Source of the DNA: an uncultured Ruegeria sp.
GTDB lineage: Bacteria > Pseudomonadota > Alphaproteobacteria > Rhodobacterales > Rhodobacteraceae
NCBI RefSeq assembly: GCF_947504215.1
Contig: NZ_CANNGO010000014.1
Coordinates: 1 to 64,000 of the forward strand
Direction of reading: 5' to 3'
DNA: 64,000 bases
The position numbers and the translations under genes were made by a program. Position 1 is the first letter of the stretch. Every line of letters starts with the position of its first letter. The notes under the pieces were generated by a model. The model did not search any database, was not told the DNA's origin, and was given only the letters and a program-made list of their open reading frames with translations. Of this stretch, positions 18,262 through 27,110 are shown piece by piece.

Positions 18262-19026
18262 CTATCCCATCAGGCCCCGCCGCAATAGGTTTAGGCCTGC
18301 GACAAGCAAAACAATCAAGGTGGCCTTCCGAAAAACGGCCTGATCGATCCGATCCTGCAGCCGCAGACCCACCCACATACCTACCAATGCCGGTGCAACA
18401 AGTACGGCAGAGAAGGGTGCTGTTTCTACACGCAACACCCCAGATCCCAGATGCGCGATCGCCAAAGCGATAGAACCCAACCCATAGATAACGCCCTGCG
18501 TACGCATTTGTTCCAGTTTGGGGGTACCCAGGGCCGTCAGGTAAGCAACGGTTGGAGGCCCCCAAACGCCAGACATGCCTCCGACAAAACCTGCCACGGC
18601 GCCGATGATCGCTTCGATCCTTGCTGAAGTTGCGCGCAGCGTCAGCTTAAGGCCAAGGACTTGAATCATCGCAAAGATCGAAACCGGGACGCCAATCATC
18701 AGCAGAAATGTGGACGCAGGTACCAGTGCAACCAGTTGCGCTCCGCCCAGTAGGAAAATCAGTCCAACGATCAGAAAGACGCGGAACCGCCGGATAGACA
18801 CGTAGGCAGCTTTCGTGCCTTCGCGCAGCGCCTGAAAACCGTTGGTGATCAGTGTTGGTAGGATCAATCCTGCCAGAGCCAGTTCCGGAGGCAGAAACAT
18901 GCTGAGCCCGGATATCATGACCATTGGCATGGCGAACCCTACTATGCCTTTGATCCAACCCGCGGCAAAAGCGACCACCAAAGACAGCGCCAGGTCCAGC
19001 GGAGAGAGTATGGAAAACAATGTCAT
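18262..19026 (-). CDS. TauE/SafE family sulfite exporter-like permease
   Basis: A 254-residue protein with about eight membrane helices in two similar halves. The first half has AAGWIKGIVGFAMPMVM and the second GAVAGFVGGMSGVWGPPTVAYL, the repeated glycine-rich motif of the TauE/SafE (DUF81) family. Members export sulfite, sulfoacetate or other small anions; the substrate here is unknown. The open frame continues upstream, but ATG 19026 gives the usual family start. It converges with the membrane protein to the left, 4 bases apart, and is divergent from mcd. Confidence 0.85.
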   Translation of the reverse strand: MTLFSILSPLDLALSLVVAFAAGWIKGIVGFAMPMVMISGLSMFLPPELALAGLILPTLITNGFQALREGTKAAYVSIRRFRVFLIVGLIFLLGGAQLVALVPASTFLLMIGVPVSIFAMIQVLGLKLTLRATSARIEAIIGAVAGFVGGMSGVWGPPTVAYLTALGTPKLEQMRTQGVIYGLGSIALAIAHLGSGVLRVETAPFSAVLVAPALVGMWVGLRLQDRIDQAVFRKATLIVLLVAGLNLLRRGLMG

Positions 19027-19119
19027 GGCCCCTAGATAGCATTCCGGTGAATTTCTGCAGCGCAAAAACGACCAAGCAACTTTTGAACTTTTTCGCGGCG
19101 TAATTCGTATTTTTGTTGC

Positions 19120-19133
19120 GCTGCACGTGCAGC
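19120..19133. promoter_or_regulatory. 14-bp perfect palindrome between the TauE gene and mcd
   Basis: GCTGCACGTGCAGC lies 38 bases before the mcd start codon, which is about where a repressor or dimeric activator would bind. No regulator can be named from sequence. Confidence 0.35.
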
Positions 19134-19170
19134 ATGATATGACCAGACGACCCAGAAAAGGACGTGATTC

Positions 19171-20862
19171 ATGGCCCATGACGGACAGGATATGACCCAG
19201 ATGACGACAGCAGCGATTTTGCCTAATCTGCTGGATTTGACACGGGCCGCCGCGCCTGCGGTCGAAGCCGTGTTTGAACAGGCTCGCAATTCTGTGCGTG
19301 ACATGGTCACCGCTGATGGCCGTGTGTCTGGCGCGTTGATTGAGGCCAACCAGACAGCCGCGCATGGGCTTGCCTGGCTGGCCACCTACGCTCAATCGCT
19401 AACTCAGATGCAACGCTGGGCCGAGGCTTTGGAAGCCGACGGCAAGTTCGGCGAGACTGAGCAATTGCTTCATCAGATAGCGTTTGGTGAGTATTTGCAC
19501 CAAGTTGCCGGCGGCATTCCGATGAACCAGGGCGAAGTTGTCCGTCTACAGGATCTGGGGCTTGGCTGGGACGCCCTGTCGGGCTTCCAGTGTACCGAGG
19601 TACAGAGCTTGATGGCGCAGGCCAACTCTCAGGCTGCACGCACCCGTTTGGTCGAACTGATGCAGGACCAATCCGGTGCCACCATGTTCGGCGCGTCCGG
19701 TTTGGATGAAGAACTTGAGATGATCCGGGATCAGTTCCGACGCTATGCCGTTGAAAAGGTTGAACCCTATGCACATGATTGGCACCTGAAGGACGAGTTG
19801 ATCCCAATTGAAGTCATCGAAGAACTGGCCGAGATGGGTGTGTTCGGTCTGACCATCCCTGAAGAATTCGGCGGCTTTGGCCTGTCCAAAGCCTCGATGT
19901 GTGTTGTGTCCGAAGAATTGTCGCGCGGCTACATCGGCGTAGGTTCGCTGGGCACCCGGTCCGAGATCGCAGCGGAACTGATCATTGCGGGCGGCACAGA
20001 CGAACAAAAGGAAAGCTGGCTTCCGAAACTGGCCAGCGCGGAAATCCTGCCCACAGCAGTGTTTACCGAACCCAATACGGGATCTGACCTTGGCAGCTTG
20101 CGCACCCGCGCCGTCAAGGACGAGAATGGCGATTACCAGATCACCGGCAACAAGACCTGGATCACCCATGCCGCCCGCACCCATGTAATGACGCTGCTGG
20201 CGCGGACCAATCCGGACAGCGCGGACCATCGTGGACTATCGATGTTTCTTGCCGAAAAGACACCCGGAAGCAACGAAGACCCCTTCCCGACCCCCGGCAT
20301 GACCGGCGGTGAAATCGAAGTACTAGGCTATCGCGGCATGAAGGAATACGAGCTGGGTTTTGATGGCTTCAAAGTCAAAGGCGAGAACCTGCTGGGCGGC
20401 GAAGAGGGCAAAGGTTTCAAGCAATTGATGGAAACCTTTGAATCCGCCCGCATCCAAACGGCCGCCCGCGCCATTGGCGTGGCGCAAAGCGCGTTGGATA
20501 TCGCCATGCAATACGCAGAAGACCGCAAGCAGTTTGGTAAGTCGCTGATCAACTTCCCGCGTGTGTCGGGCAAGCTGGCGATGATGGCGGTGGAAATCAT
20601 GATCGCACGACAGTTGACCTATTTCTCGGCCTGGGAAAAAGATAACGGGCACCGCTGTGACCTTGAGGCCGGGATGGCCAAACTTCTGGGGGCACGCGTC
20701 GCATGGGCCGCAGCGGACAATGGGTTGCAGATTCACGGTGGCAATGGATTTGCACTGGAATACAAAATCAGCCGCGTTTTATGTGACGCGCGCATCCTGA
20801 ACATTTTCGAAGGCGCTGCCGAAATTCAGGCTCAGGTCATCGCACGACGTTTGCTGAGCTGA
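19171..20862 (+). CDS. mcd: (2S)-methylsuccinyl-CoA dehydrogenase
   Basis: A 563-residue acyl-CoA dehydrogenase with an extra N-terminal domain of about 170 residues (EANQTAAHGLAWLATYAQ), which is the feature of methylsuccinyl-CoA dehydrogenase in the ethylmalonyl-CoA pathway. The core has TEPNTGSDLGSLRTRA for FAD/substrate binding and the closing IHGGNGFALEY segment. It oxidises (2S)-methylsuccinyl-CoA to mesaconyl-CoA and would hand electrons to EtfAB (6-7.7 kb). A strong terminator follows. Pathway assignment rests on the domain layout; other pathway genes are not in the window. Confidence 0.85.
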   Translation: MAHDGQDMTQMTTAAILPNLLDLTRAAAPAVEAVFEQARNSVRDMVTADGRVSGALIEANQTAAHGLAWLATYAQSLTQMQRWAEALEADGKFGETEQLLHQIAFGEYLHQVAGGIPMNQGEVVRLQDLGLGWDALSGFQCTEVQSLMAQANSQAARTRLVELMQDQSGATMFGASGLDEELEMIRDQFRRYAVEKVEPYAHDWHLKDELIPIEVIEELAEMGVFGLTIPEEFGGFGLSKASMCVVSEELSRGYIGVGSLGTRSEIAAELIIAGGTDEQKESWLPKLASAEILPTAVFTEPNTGSDLGSLRTRAVKDENGDYQITGNKTWITHAARTHVMTLLARTNPDSADHRGLSMFLAEKTPGSNEDPFPTPGMTGGEIEVLGYRGMKEYELGFDGFKVKGENLLGGEEGKGFKQLMETFESARIQTAARAIGVAQSALDIAMQYAEDRKQFGKSLINFPRVSGKLAMMAVEIMIARQLTYFSAWEKDNGHRCDLEAGMAKLLGARVAWAAADNGLQIHGGNGFALEYKISRVLCDARILNIFEGAAEIQAQVIARRLLS

Positions 20863-20892
20863 TCTGAAACGGTATCCTTGTTTCCCCGACTG

Positions 20893-20918
20893 GACCCGGC
20901 CACGTGCCGGGTCTTTTT
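20893..20918 (+). terminator. Intrinsic terminator of mcd
   Basis: GACCCGGC and GCCGGGTC form an 8-bp stem around CACGT, followed by TTTTT, 30 bases past the mcd stop codon. Confidence 0.92.
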
Positions 20919-21121
20919 CTTGAATTGTACATGCGCCGAACTGTGCATCTTTCGTGTTGTAAAACTTTTTTTCGGGTCGGTTCCGAAATGCCTGCTGCGC
21001 AACTCAGGTTATGCTGCGCATGCAAAACGTGGGCGTTCAAAGGCGAAGGGCTAAACAAGACGCTACCCGCCTGTGAACGACCCGCCCGTAAACGCAACAA
21101 TCGCGGGTAAACTCCGGTGTC

Positions 21122-22384
21122 TTACTGACCGATCTCGACCGCATTACCACATTCGGCGATCGCCTCGACCACCACCGGCAGCATCCTATCGGCCACCAGT
21201 TTTGACCCCTCGGGCGTCAGATGGGTGTAGTCTACGTATAGCGACTTGTCCTGATGTGCGGGACCCGCGATTTGCGCAACATCTGTGAACGGGATACCTG
21301 CTTGTTCGAACAGGGCCGGAAATTCCGGGCGGGAGCGTATCATGATCTCTTCCCGGCCCGGCACGTATTTGTCCCGCGTAATCTGGGCAATCTCGCGATC
21401 CGCCGGGCTCAGGTGATCGGTATTTTCGAACACGACTTCGGGCTGAAGAAACACGTGGTAACAGAATCCATGGTAGTCGCTGAAGGCGTCCATCAACTTG
21501 TAGTTACGTAAAAAGCCGATCTGGGCGGCCTCGGCCACTTCAGCCGGAAAATCCCGTTCCAAAGCAGCAGCGTCTCCTGAGACGTTATAGCGCGGCGCTT
21601 CGTAACGATCATAAAGGCCCTGCGTCAGTTTCGAGACCAGTTTGAACGTATAGGAGTACTCGGCTGGTGCCCGTAAGAACGCATATGTCGCAAAGAACGG
21701 CTTTCGTTCGTTCAGGGCATCAACCATGCGGGCCGATGAATACCCATAGCTCTGGATTGGGTTCTTAACCCCGACATTGTAGAAGTCATTGTGCCCGTCC
21801 AGAAACACGATCATGTCCGGCTCGTATTCGTACAGCGTTTCATAGAAATACAAAACGTGTTGAAAACTGTGATAAGCCGCCACGCCGGCGTTGATCACTT
21901 CGATGTTTACGCCGGGCATCTCATCTTGCAGCTGCGCGCGCAGATCCTGTTCCAGGAAATGCGAAACCGTTTCCTGATTTGTTAGGGTTGGATGCTCAGG
22001 GTACACGCTGCCCTGCGATCCAATCGCATAAGCGGTCGACCCGCCCATAAGGAAAATGCGGTAAGTGTCCTGCGGCTTGGGCAGCGCGACGGAAGTATCC
22101 CGTCGAAACCCCTGATCCGAGTGAATCCGTTCTCCACCCGTGTCAAAGTCGCGGCGATAATCGGGGTTCAGTTCATGCCCCCGGATCGAGGAATAGAGAT
22201 GCCGTTCTGCCCGGCCGCCCAGCGCGTTGTCAAAGACATGGACAACAGCGACATAAGACAACAGTTCGATCAGCAGGGCCAAAAAGACCACGTAGATCAG
22301 GATCATGAGGGCCTTGACGATAGGTCGGGTCTGGCCAGTTTTGCTCACGTCATCACTCTGCGTTAGGGACAAAACAATCTCCAC
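21122..22384 (-). CDS. Membrane-anchored SGNH/GDSL hydrolase family protein
   Basis: A 420-residue protein with one membrane helix (about residues 24-48) and an SGNH hydrolase domain outside. The catalytic serine is S116 in GGSTAY, the block II glycine G167 in INAGVAAY, block III is DGHND with N199, and the Asp/His pair is D385 and H388 in DYTHLTPEG. Such enzymes often add or remove acetyl groups on polysaccharides. The start codon is unsure: GTG 22384 has no ribosome site and GTG 22348 is an alternative. A palindrome and a terminator-like hairpin lie just upstream. Confidence 0.78.
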   Translation of the reverse strand: MEIVLSLTQSDDVSKTGQTRPIVKALMILIYVVFLALLIELLSYVAVVHVFDNALGGRAERHLYSSIRGHELNPDYRRDFDTGGERIHSDQGFRRDTSVALPKPQDTYRIFLMGGSTAYAIGSQGSVYPEHPTLTNQETVSHFLEQDLRAQLQDEMPGVNIEVINAGVAAYHSFQHVLYFYETLYEYEPDMIVFLDGHNDFYNVGVKNPIQSYGYSSARMVDALNERKPFFATYAFLRAPAEYSYTFKLVSKLTQGLYDRYEAPRYNVSGDAAALERDFPAEVAEAAQIGFLRNYKLMDAFSDYHGFCYHVFLQPEVVFENTDHLSPADREIAQITRDKYVPGREEIMIRSRPEFPALFEQAGIPFTDVAQIAGPAHQDKSLYVDYTHLTPEGSKLVADRMLPVVVEAIAECGNAVEIGQ

Positions 22385-22387
22385 TCA

Positions 22388-22407
22388 TAAAAAACGCATT
22401 TCTGCGT
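22388..22407 (-). terminator. Terminator-like hairpin in the leader of the SGNH hydrolase gene
   Basis: Reading leftwards, ACGCA-GAAA-TGCGT (22407-22394) makes a 5-bp stem capped by a GAAA loop and runs straight into a further TTTTT (22393-22389), only 5 bases before the annotated start codon. It could be an attenuator or the end of a short upstream transcript. Confidence 0.45.
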
Positions 22408-22424
22408 AGATACTAAATATAAGC

Positions 22425-22440
22425 TACCCCAATTGGGGTA
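22425..22440. promoter_or_regulatory. 16-bp perfect palindrome upstream of the SGNH hydrolase gene
   Basis: TACCCCAATTGGGGTA is a gapless 16-base palindrome, 41 bases before the start codon of the leftward gene. In a moderately GC-rich genome a 16-bp perfect dyad is unlikely by chance and suits a dimeric regulator. The regulator is not known. Confidence 0.5.
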
Positions 22441-22613
22441 AATCAACTCAGAGAAAAAGCCGGTTGTAATGCCGGTTCACTATGTCGATTTGCGACCTTA
22501 CGTCAACTATGGGCCGCGTCACGGTTCGTTGTTTCGACCTATGCCTTGACCTGGCGCGATAAGCAGGCCTAAACGCAATCACCCATTATGTCTGATCCGC
22601 AAGGTTTATCACG

Positions 22614-23006
22614 ATGCTGCGCTTTGCCTTTTTGCTGCCTTTTCTGGGATTCGCGCAATGCGACCGGGATGAAAGCGTCGCTGCGTATGGGGCCGCAGAT
22701 CAAACATGGGCGCTGCAGGAAATCGATGGCGTGCCTTATGACGCAACCGCGCTGATACGGTTTCCAGAAGAGGGCCGGATCAAAGGGAACGCGCCATGCA
22801 ACACGTACAGCGCGACGTTGAACGCACCTTATCCCTGGTTCGAACTGCAGGATCTAACCGCCACTCGCGCCGCCTGTGCCGGGCTTGAGGCTGAAGGGTT
22901 CTATTTTGCTGCGTTGATGGCGATGACCCAGTCCGAAGTGTCAGGCGACGTGATGATCCTGCGCAATGAGGATGGGCACGAAATGGTGTTCAGAGCCGTC
23001 GAGTAA
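22614..23006 (+). CDS. META domain-containing protein (HslJ-like)
   Basis: A 130-residue exported protein with a signal sequence (residues 1-17) followed by a cysteine in QCDR. The META domain then shows [27 protein letters not shown] and the C-terminal [19 protein letters not shown]-domain proteins such as E. coli HslJ are envelope proteins linked to stress tolerance; the molecular role is not known. The 3' end overlaps recO by 17 bases in the convergent direction. Confidence 0.8.
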   Translation: MLRFAFLLPFLGFAQCDRDESVAAYGAADQTWALQEIDGVPYDATALIRFPEEGRIKGNAPCNTYSATLNAPYPWFELQDLTATRAACAGLEAEGFYFAALMAMTQSEVSGDVMILRNEDGHEMVFRAVE

Positions 23007-23715
23007 GCTGATCCACAAAGCGGGCGCGCGCCTCGGGCAATGGGTTATTGCCCAGCGAGGTTGCGACGCGATGTGTCAGGAAATAGCCGGTCGTCTGTAA
23101 CGCTTCGATAATCTCGGCATCCGGGGCGTCGCCTTCGCCGCGCAGACACGGCGGCAGCGCAAGCAGCTTGTCCGCCCATTCCCCGGCCCCCTGCATACTA
23201 ACGGCGCGACCGGATTTGGGTGAGACATAGATCAACCCGTCGGTCACTCCGGTCACTGCGCATGTCTGCAGATCCAGACCAAACCCCAGCTCTTCCAGCA
23301 GCGCCAGCTCCCAACGCAAGTAGGCCAGTGGCCAGATCTCATCCTGACCCAGAAGGTCCATCAGCTGTTCGGTCTTTTTGTAGATCGCAGGGTGCGGTTC
23401 ACGTTCGGGTAGGCAAAACGCCAACAGCGCCACCACTGCATTCAGCCCCGCCAGCGCCAACCGTCCCGAAAACGCCGCCGCAGCGCGAGACCTGAGCGGC
23501 TCCACCTGAAACGTGCCAATATGTTCCTCAAGCCGCGCGCGCCAAAGCACATCCAACTGCGCACCGGGCTGCAGGATCGGTGCAATCTTGCGACTGGTCC
23601 CCCCGCGCACAACACCGGCATGGCGACCGTGGCCTTCGGTAAAGACCTCAATAATCGCAGCTGTTTCGCCGTGGCGGCGAGAGGTCAGAAGGATGCCGTG
23701 ATCGCGCCAGTCCAA
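22990..23715 (-). CDS. recO: DNA repair protein RecO
   Basis: A 241-residue RecO, which helps load RecA on SSB-coated gaps together with RecR. The N-terminal OB fold reads [31 protein letters not shown] (given here in part), and the C-terminal helical domain includes [11 protein letters not shown] and the usual residues after it. The start codon is TTG (23715). It closes the leftward era-DUF1491 series, but an unrelated small gene lies between DUF1491 and recO. Confidence 0.92.
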   Translation of the reverse strand: MDWRDHGILLTSRRHGETAAIIEVFTEGHGRHAGVVRGGTSRKIAPILQPGAQLDVLWRARLEEHIGTFQVEPLRSRAAAAFSGRLALAGLNAVVALLAFCLPEREPHPAIYKKTEQLMDLLGQDEIWPLAYLRWELALLEELGFGLDLQTCAVTGVTDGLIYVSPKSGRAVSMQGAGEWADKLLALPPCLRGEGDAPDAEIIEALQTTGYFLTHRVATSLGNNPLPEARARFVDQLTRRL

Positions 23716-23867
23716 GTTGGGATCCTGTGGGTGGTTGGGTCAGTACTCTAGCAGAAGATCGTGACGAACCGCATTCTGCAATGGTTAAGCATCGTGAGCG
23801 ACAAGAGTTGTGCCTCCGGGCAAGCGCAATGGTTCGGAACAAAGACATCTAAGTGGACAATTTACTA

Positions 23868-24260
23868 CTATTGATCTCTCGCAAGCAACTCAGCATCGAA
23901 CCAAACATCCTCATAAATGCCATCGGTCAAGAAACGCCAGCCCGGAGGCAATGACAGGAACTTTAACGCAAGAGTGCATTTTGTTTCTAAATGCGCCGTG
24001 TGAAGGGGTTTGAAAAAACCTTCGTCCTCTGAAAATTGCTGGCTTCCCCAAATATACCAACCCGTTGTGCCGTTTTCTTCTCGGTGCCGCAGGCCATTAA
24101 GTGGAATTTCACCATCCAATGCAGATTGAGAAACCCCAACCTTTTCGCCAAGGTGGCATTCGCAGACTTCCGCACCAACTGCCTTGCAAACTTCTATTTG
24201 AGACTGTCGCACAGCCAAGTGCATTGGTGTTTCTCCCCAAGATTTTGGCAGCTTAGTCAT
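23868..24260 (-). CDS. Orphan small protein, possibly Imm33-like immunity protein
   Basis: A 130-residue soluble protein. The C-terminal half has aromatic-rich motifs TGWYIWG, FFKPLHTAHLE, LSLPPGWRFL and YEDVWFDAELL, which resemble proteins labelled Imm33/DUF2185-type, some of which guard against contact-dependent toxins. No toxin gene is next to it. Base composition looks lower in GC than its neighbours. It lies inside the otherwise conserved era-DUF1491-recO run, so it was probably acquired. I start at ATG 24260; the frame opens 12 codons earlier at 24296. Family call is tentative. Confidence 0.6.
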   Translation of the reverse strand: MTKLPKSWGETPMHLAVRQSQIEVCKAVGAEVCECHLGEKVGVSQSALDGEIPLNGLRHREENGTTGWYIWGSQQFSEDEGFFKPLHTAHLETKCTLALKFLSLPPGWRFLTDGIYEDVWFDAELLARDQ

Positions 24261-24307
24261 ATTTAAAAATGTCACAATGGGGCTCGAAGCAGTCATTCAA
24301 GGAACTG

Positions 24308-24637
24308 CTATTGCAACCCCTCTTCGCCGAGCAGATGTCGGCCCTGCCGATCCTCGACCTCGACAACCCACAGATCGGGGTCAAAGCTGCGCTGCCGTTG
24401 GATGGCCGCGTCTACATCCGCCTCTGGGCCGCTGGACAGTTCGACCCATTTGCGGTCACCGCTCATCAGGTCGAAACTGCGTTGGAACGCCATCGCCTGA
24501 CCGTCCAGCGTGTTAAGCTTGACCAGCACCGCGCCCGCTGTGTCGTCGCCATGGGTCACGACAAAGGCCGGGATTTCCTGAAATCGCAGGCGCGCCAAAT
24601 AGGCGTGGACCCAGAAATCAGCTGTCAGCCGCGTCAT
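24308..24637 (-). CDS. DUF1491 family protein
   Basis: A 109-residue protein that matches the DUF1491 family, small alphaproteobacterial proteins encoded beside era and recO. It starts TADFWVHAYLARLRFQEIPAFV and has the middle segment GAVLVKLNTLDG and the ending DPDLWVVEVEDRQGRHLL. No function is established. Its start overlaps the era stop (ATGA), so it is co-translated with era. Confidence 0.88.
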   Translation of the reverse strand: MTRLTADFWVHAYLARLRFQEIPAFVVTHGDDTAGAVLVKLNTLDGQAMAFQRSFDLMSGDRKWVELSSGPEADVDAAIQRQRSFDPDLWVVEVEDRQGRHLLGEEGLQ

Positions 24638-25542
24638 GCGTTACCGTCTTTGAAGTCCAGACCCATTTCCGAATAGCGCTCGGATTCCTCCAGCCAGTTG
24701 GGCCGGACTTTGACCTGCAGGAACAGGTGGATTTTACGGTCGAGGAACTCTTCCAGTTCCGCCCGCGCCGCTTGGCTGACCGCCTTGATCGTCTCGCCCT
24801 TTTTGCCCAGCACGATGCCTTTGTGGCCGTCGCGCATGACATATATGATCTGGTCGATTTTGGCGGAACCGTCCTTGCGCTCTTCCCAGCTCTCGGTTTC
24901 GACCGTCAGCTGGTAGGGCAGTTCCTGATGCAGGCGCAGGGTCAGTTTCTCGCGCGTCATCTCAGCGGCGATCATGCGCAAGGGCAGGTCGGCGATCTGA
25001 TCCTCGGGGTACAGCCATGGGCCTTGGGGCAGTTCCAAGGCCAGCCATTTGCGCAGGTCATCAACGCCATGGCCCTTTTCGGCTGAGATCATGAAAGTTT
25101 CAGCAAAGGGATAGCGTGTATTCAGGTCGCTGGTCAGGGCCAACAACACTTCGGATTGAACCTTGTCGATCTTGTTGATCGCCAGCGCGATTTTACGGCC
25201 CTGCCCGATCTCTTCCAGACCTTCGAGGATGCGCTCGACCCCTTCAGTGATGCCACGATGGGCCTCGACCATCAGCACGACGACATCGGCATCGGCGGCC
25301 CCGCCCCACGCGGCGGCGACCATGGCACGGTCCAGACGGCGTCGGGGTTTGAACAGGCCGGGTGTATCGACGAAGACCAGCTGCGCGTCGCCCTCCATCG
25401 CAACACCACGGATGCGAGTACGAGTGGTTTGCACCTTATGCGTCACGATCGAGACCTTGGCCCCGACCATGCGGTTCAAAAGGGTGGATTTGCCTGCGTT
25501 GGGCTCTCCGATCAGGGCGATAAATCCGGCACGTGTGGTCAT
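24634..25542 (-). CDS. era: GTPase Era
   Basis: A 302-residue Era, the essential GTPase that binds 16S rRNA and helps assemble the 30S subunit. GTP-binding motifs are GEPNAGKST (G1), DTPG (G3) and NKID (G4). The C-terminal KH domain has HKGIVLGKKGETIKAV. In related genomes era directly follows rnc; here a multicopper oxidase and a membrane protein gene separate them, so era needs its own promoter in the 158-base gap it shares with the oxidase. Confidence 0.96.
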   Translation of the reverse strand: MTTRAGFIALIGEPNAGKSTLLNRMVGAKVSIVTHKVQTTRTRIRGVAMEGDAQLVFVDTPGLFKPRRRLDRAMVAAAWGGAADADVVVLMVEAHRGITEGVERILEGLEEIGQGRKIALAINKIDKVQSEVLLALTSDLNTRYPFAETFMISAEKGHGVDDLRKWLALELPQGPWLYPEDQIADLPLRMIAAEMTREKLTLRLHQELPYQLTVETESWEERKDGSAKIDQIIYVMRDGHKGIVLGKKGETIKAVSQAARAELEEFLDRKIHLFLQVKVRPNWLEESERYSEMGLDFKDGNA

Positions 25543-25700
25543 AGGTGTTGCGATCCTGTTTGCAAGTGCGCACCCCTATAGCAGAAAGGGGCTGCGGGCC
25601 AGAGGGATTTGTCGCATTGCGGCCATGCATACAAGGTGGCAGGACAGCGAAGCGCCACGCCAAAACCAGTCAGGCGACCATCCAATCCGTGAGGCGAGAT

Positions 25701-27077
25701 ATGAAACGTCGAGAGTTTCTTTTGGGCAGCGGTGCCGCTGCGGGAACGCTGGGTCTGAGCCGGTTCGGTCTGGCGGCCGGGACGCAAGAACTGGTAATTC
25801 AGCCAGCCAGTTTTGAGCTGACGGATCAGGTCACGGATGGCATGGTCAGCCTGTCGTCAGGCGCGCCTCCTCCGGTTCTGTATGGACGTCAGGGTGAGGT
25901 GATGCGGTTGTCTGTGCGCAATACGCTGACCGATTATACGGCGATGCATTGGCACGGGCTGCGGATCGCCAATGAGATGGACGGCGTGCCTTATCTAACC
26001 CAGGTGCCGATGGGTCAAAACGAGGTTTTTCAGTACGAATTCACGCCACCCGATGCAGGCACCTACTGGTATCACCCCCATTGCATGACGATGGAGCAGA
26101 TGGCCCACGGGTTGACTGGCGTGATGGTGATTGCTGAACCCGAAGACCCCGGCTTTGACAGTGAACAGGTGATCAATCTGCGCGATTTCCGGCTGGATGA
26201 GGATGGCGCGTTTCTGCCCGCCTTTACGCAACGGGGTACGGCCCGCGCGGGAACATTTGGCAATGTCCACACCGCCAACTGGTTGCAAAAGCCGGTCTAT
26301 GACCACGCTGCCGGTGGACTGGTCCGGCTGCGTGTGGTCAACACCGACACGAGCCGGATTTACAAACTGCATCTTGAGGGGGCGGAGGCCCGGATCATCG
26401 CCTGGGATGGGCACCCGGCCGACGTAGAAATTCCCCTGCCCAGCGCTGACACACCGCTGCTGGTTGGCTCCGGTCAACGGGTGGATTTTGCGGTGGCGAT
26501 GCCTGAAGGCGAAGGTCAGACCGTCGCACTGATGGCGAAACTGCCGGGTCAACCGCCCCGCGCCATGGCGCGGTTGCGCGCAGTTGGCGCGACCGTTGCG
26601 CGAAATCTGCGTGACTTGAAGCCCCTAGCCGCCAACCCGGTTGCAAAACCCGATCTCGCGAATGCGGACCTGCATGAGTTCGTCTTTGGCTGGACGCCCG
26701 AAGGTGGCGTTCCGAACAACGGCTTCTGTGGCTCGCTCGGTTACAATTTCTGGTCAATCAATCGCAAACCGTGGCCGGGGGATGCAGCACAGGGCGTGGG
26801 CCCTTTGGCGACGCTGGAGCTGGGCAAAACCTATGTTCTGAGGTTGCGGAATGAATCGCCAAACTTGCATCCGATCCACCTGCACGGGCTGGCCTTTGTG
26901 CCCCTGAAGTCTAATCAACGCCAATTGCCGCCCCTGATGACGGATACGATGTTGCTGCTAAAAGACGAGGTGGTCGAGATTGCCCTGGTTGCCGACAATC
27001 CGGGCGATTGGGCGTTTCATTGCCATGTGATCGAGCATCAGAAAACCGGCCTGACCGGGTTTATTCGGGTTGTTTGA
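25701..27077 (+). CDS. Multicopper oxidase (laccase-like), Tat-exported
   Basis: A 458-residue three-cupredoxin oxidase. The N-terminus MKRREFLLGSGAA carries a twin-arginine signal, so it is folded and loaded with copper in the cytoplasm before export. Copper ligands are visible in HWHG (H83, H85), YHPHCM, HPIHLHG and the C-terminal HCHVIEH, with leucine in the axial T1 position. There is no Met-rich insert as in CueO. I start at ATG 25701; the upstream frame lacks the Tat motif. It lies on the opposite strand between rnc and era, next to a small membrane protein gene. Confidence 0.9.
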   Translation: MKRREFLLGSGAAAGTLGLSRFGLAAGTQELVIQPASFELTDQVTDGMVSLSSGAPPPVLYGRQGEVMRLSVRNTLTDYTAMHWHGLRIANEMDGVPYLTQVPMGQNEVFQYEFTPPDAGTYWYHPHCMTMEQMAHGLTGVMVIAEPEDPGFDSEQVINLRDFRLDEDGAFLPAFTQRGTARAGTFGNVHTANWLQKPVYDHAAGGLVRLRVVNTDTSRIYKLHLEGAEARIIAWDGHPADVEIPLPSADTPLLVGSGQRVDFAVAMPEGEGQTVALMAKLPGQPPRAMARLRAVGATVARNLRDLKPLAANPVAKPDLANADLHEFVFGWTPEGGVPNNGFCGSLGYNFWSINRKPWPGDAAQGVGPLATLELGKTYVLRLRNESPNLHPIHLHGLAFVPLKSNQRQLPPLMTDTMLLLKDEVVEIALVADNPGDWAFHCHVIEHQKTGLTGFIRVV

Positions 27078-27110
27078 AGGGCGGATTGCGCCCCTCAAAC
27101 TCATCAAGTG

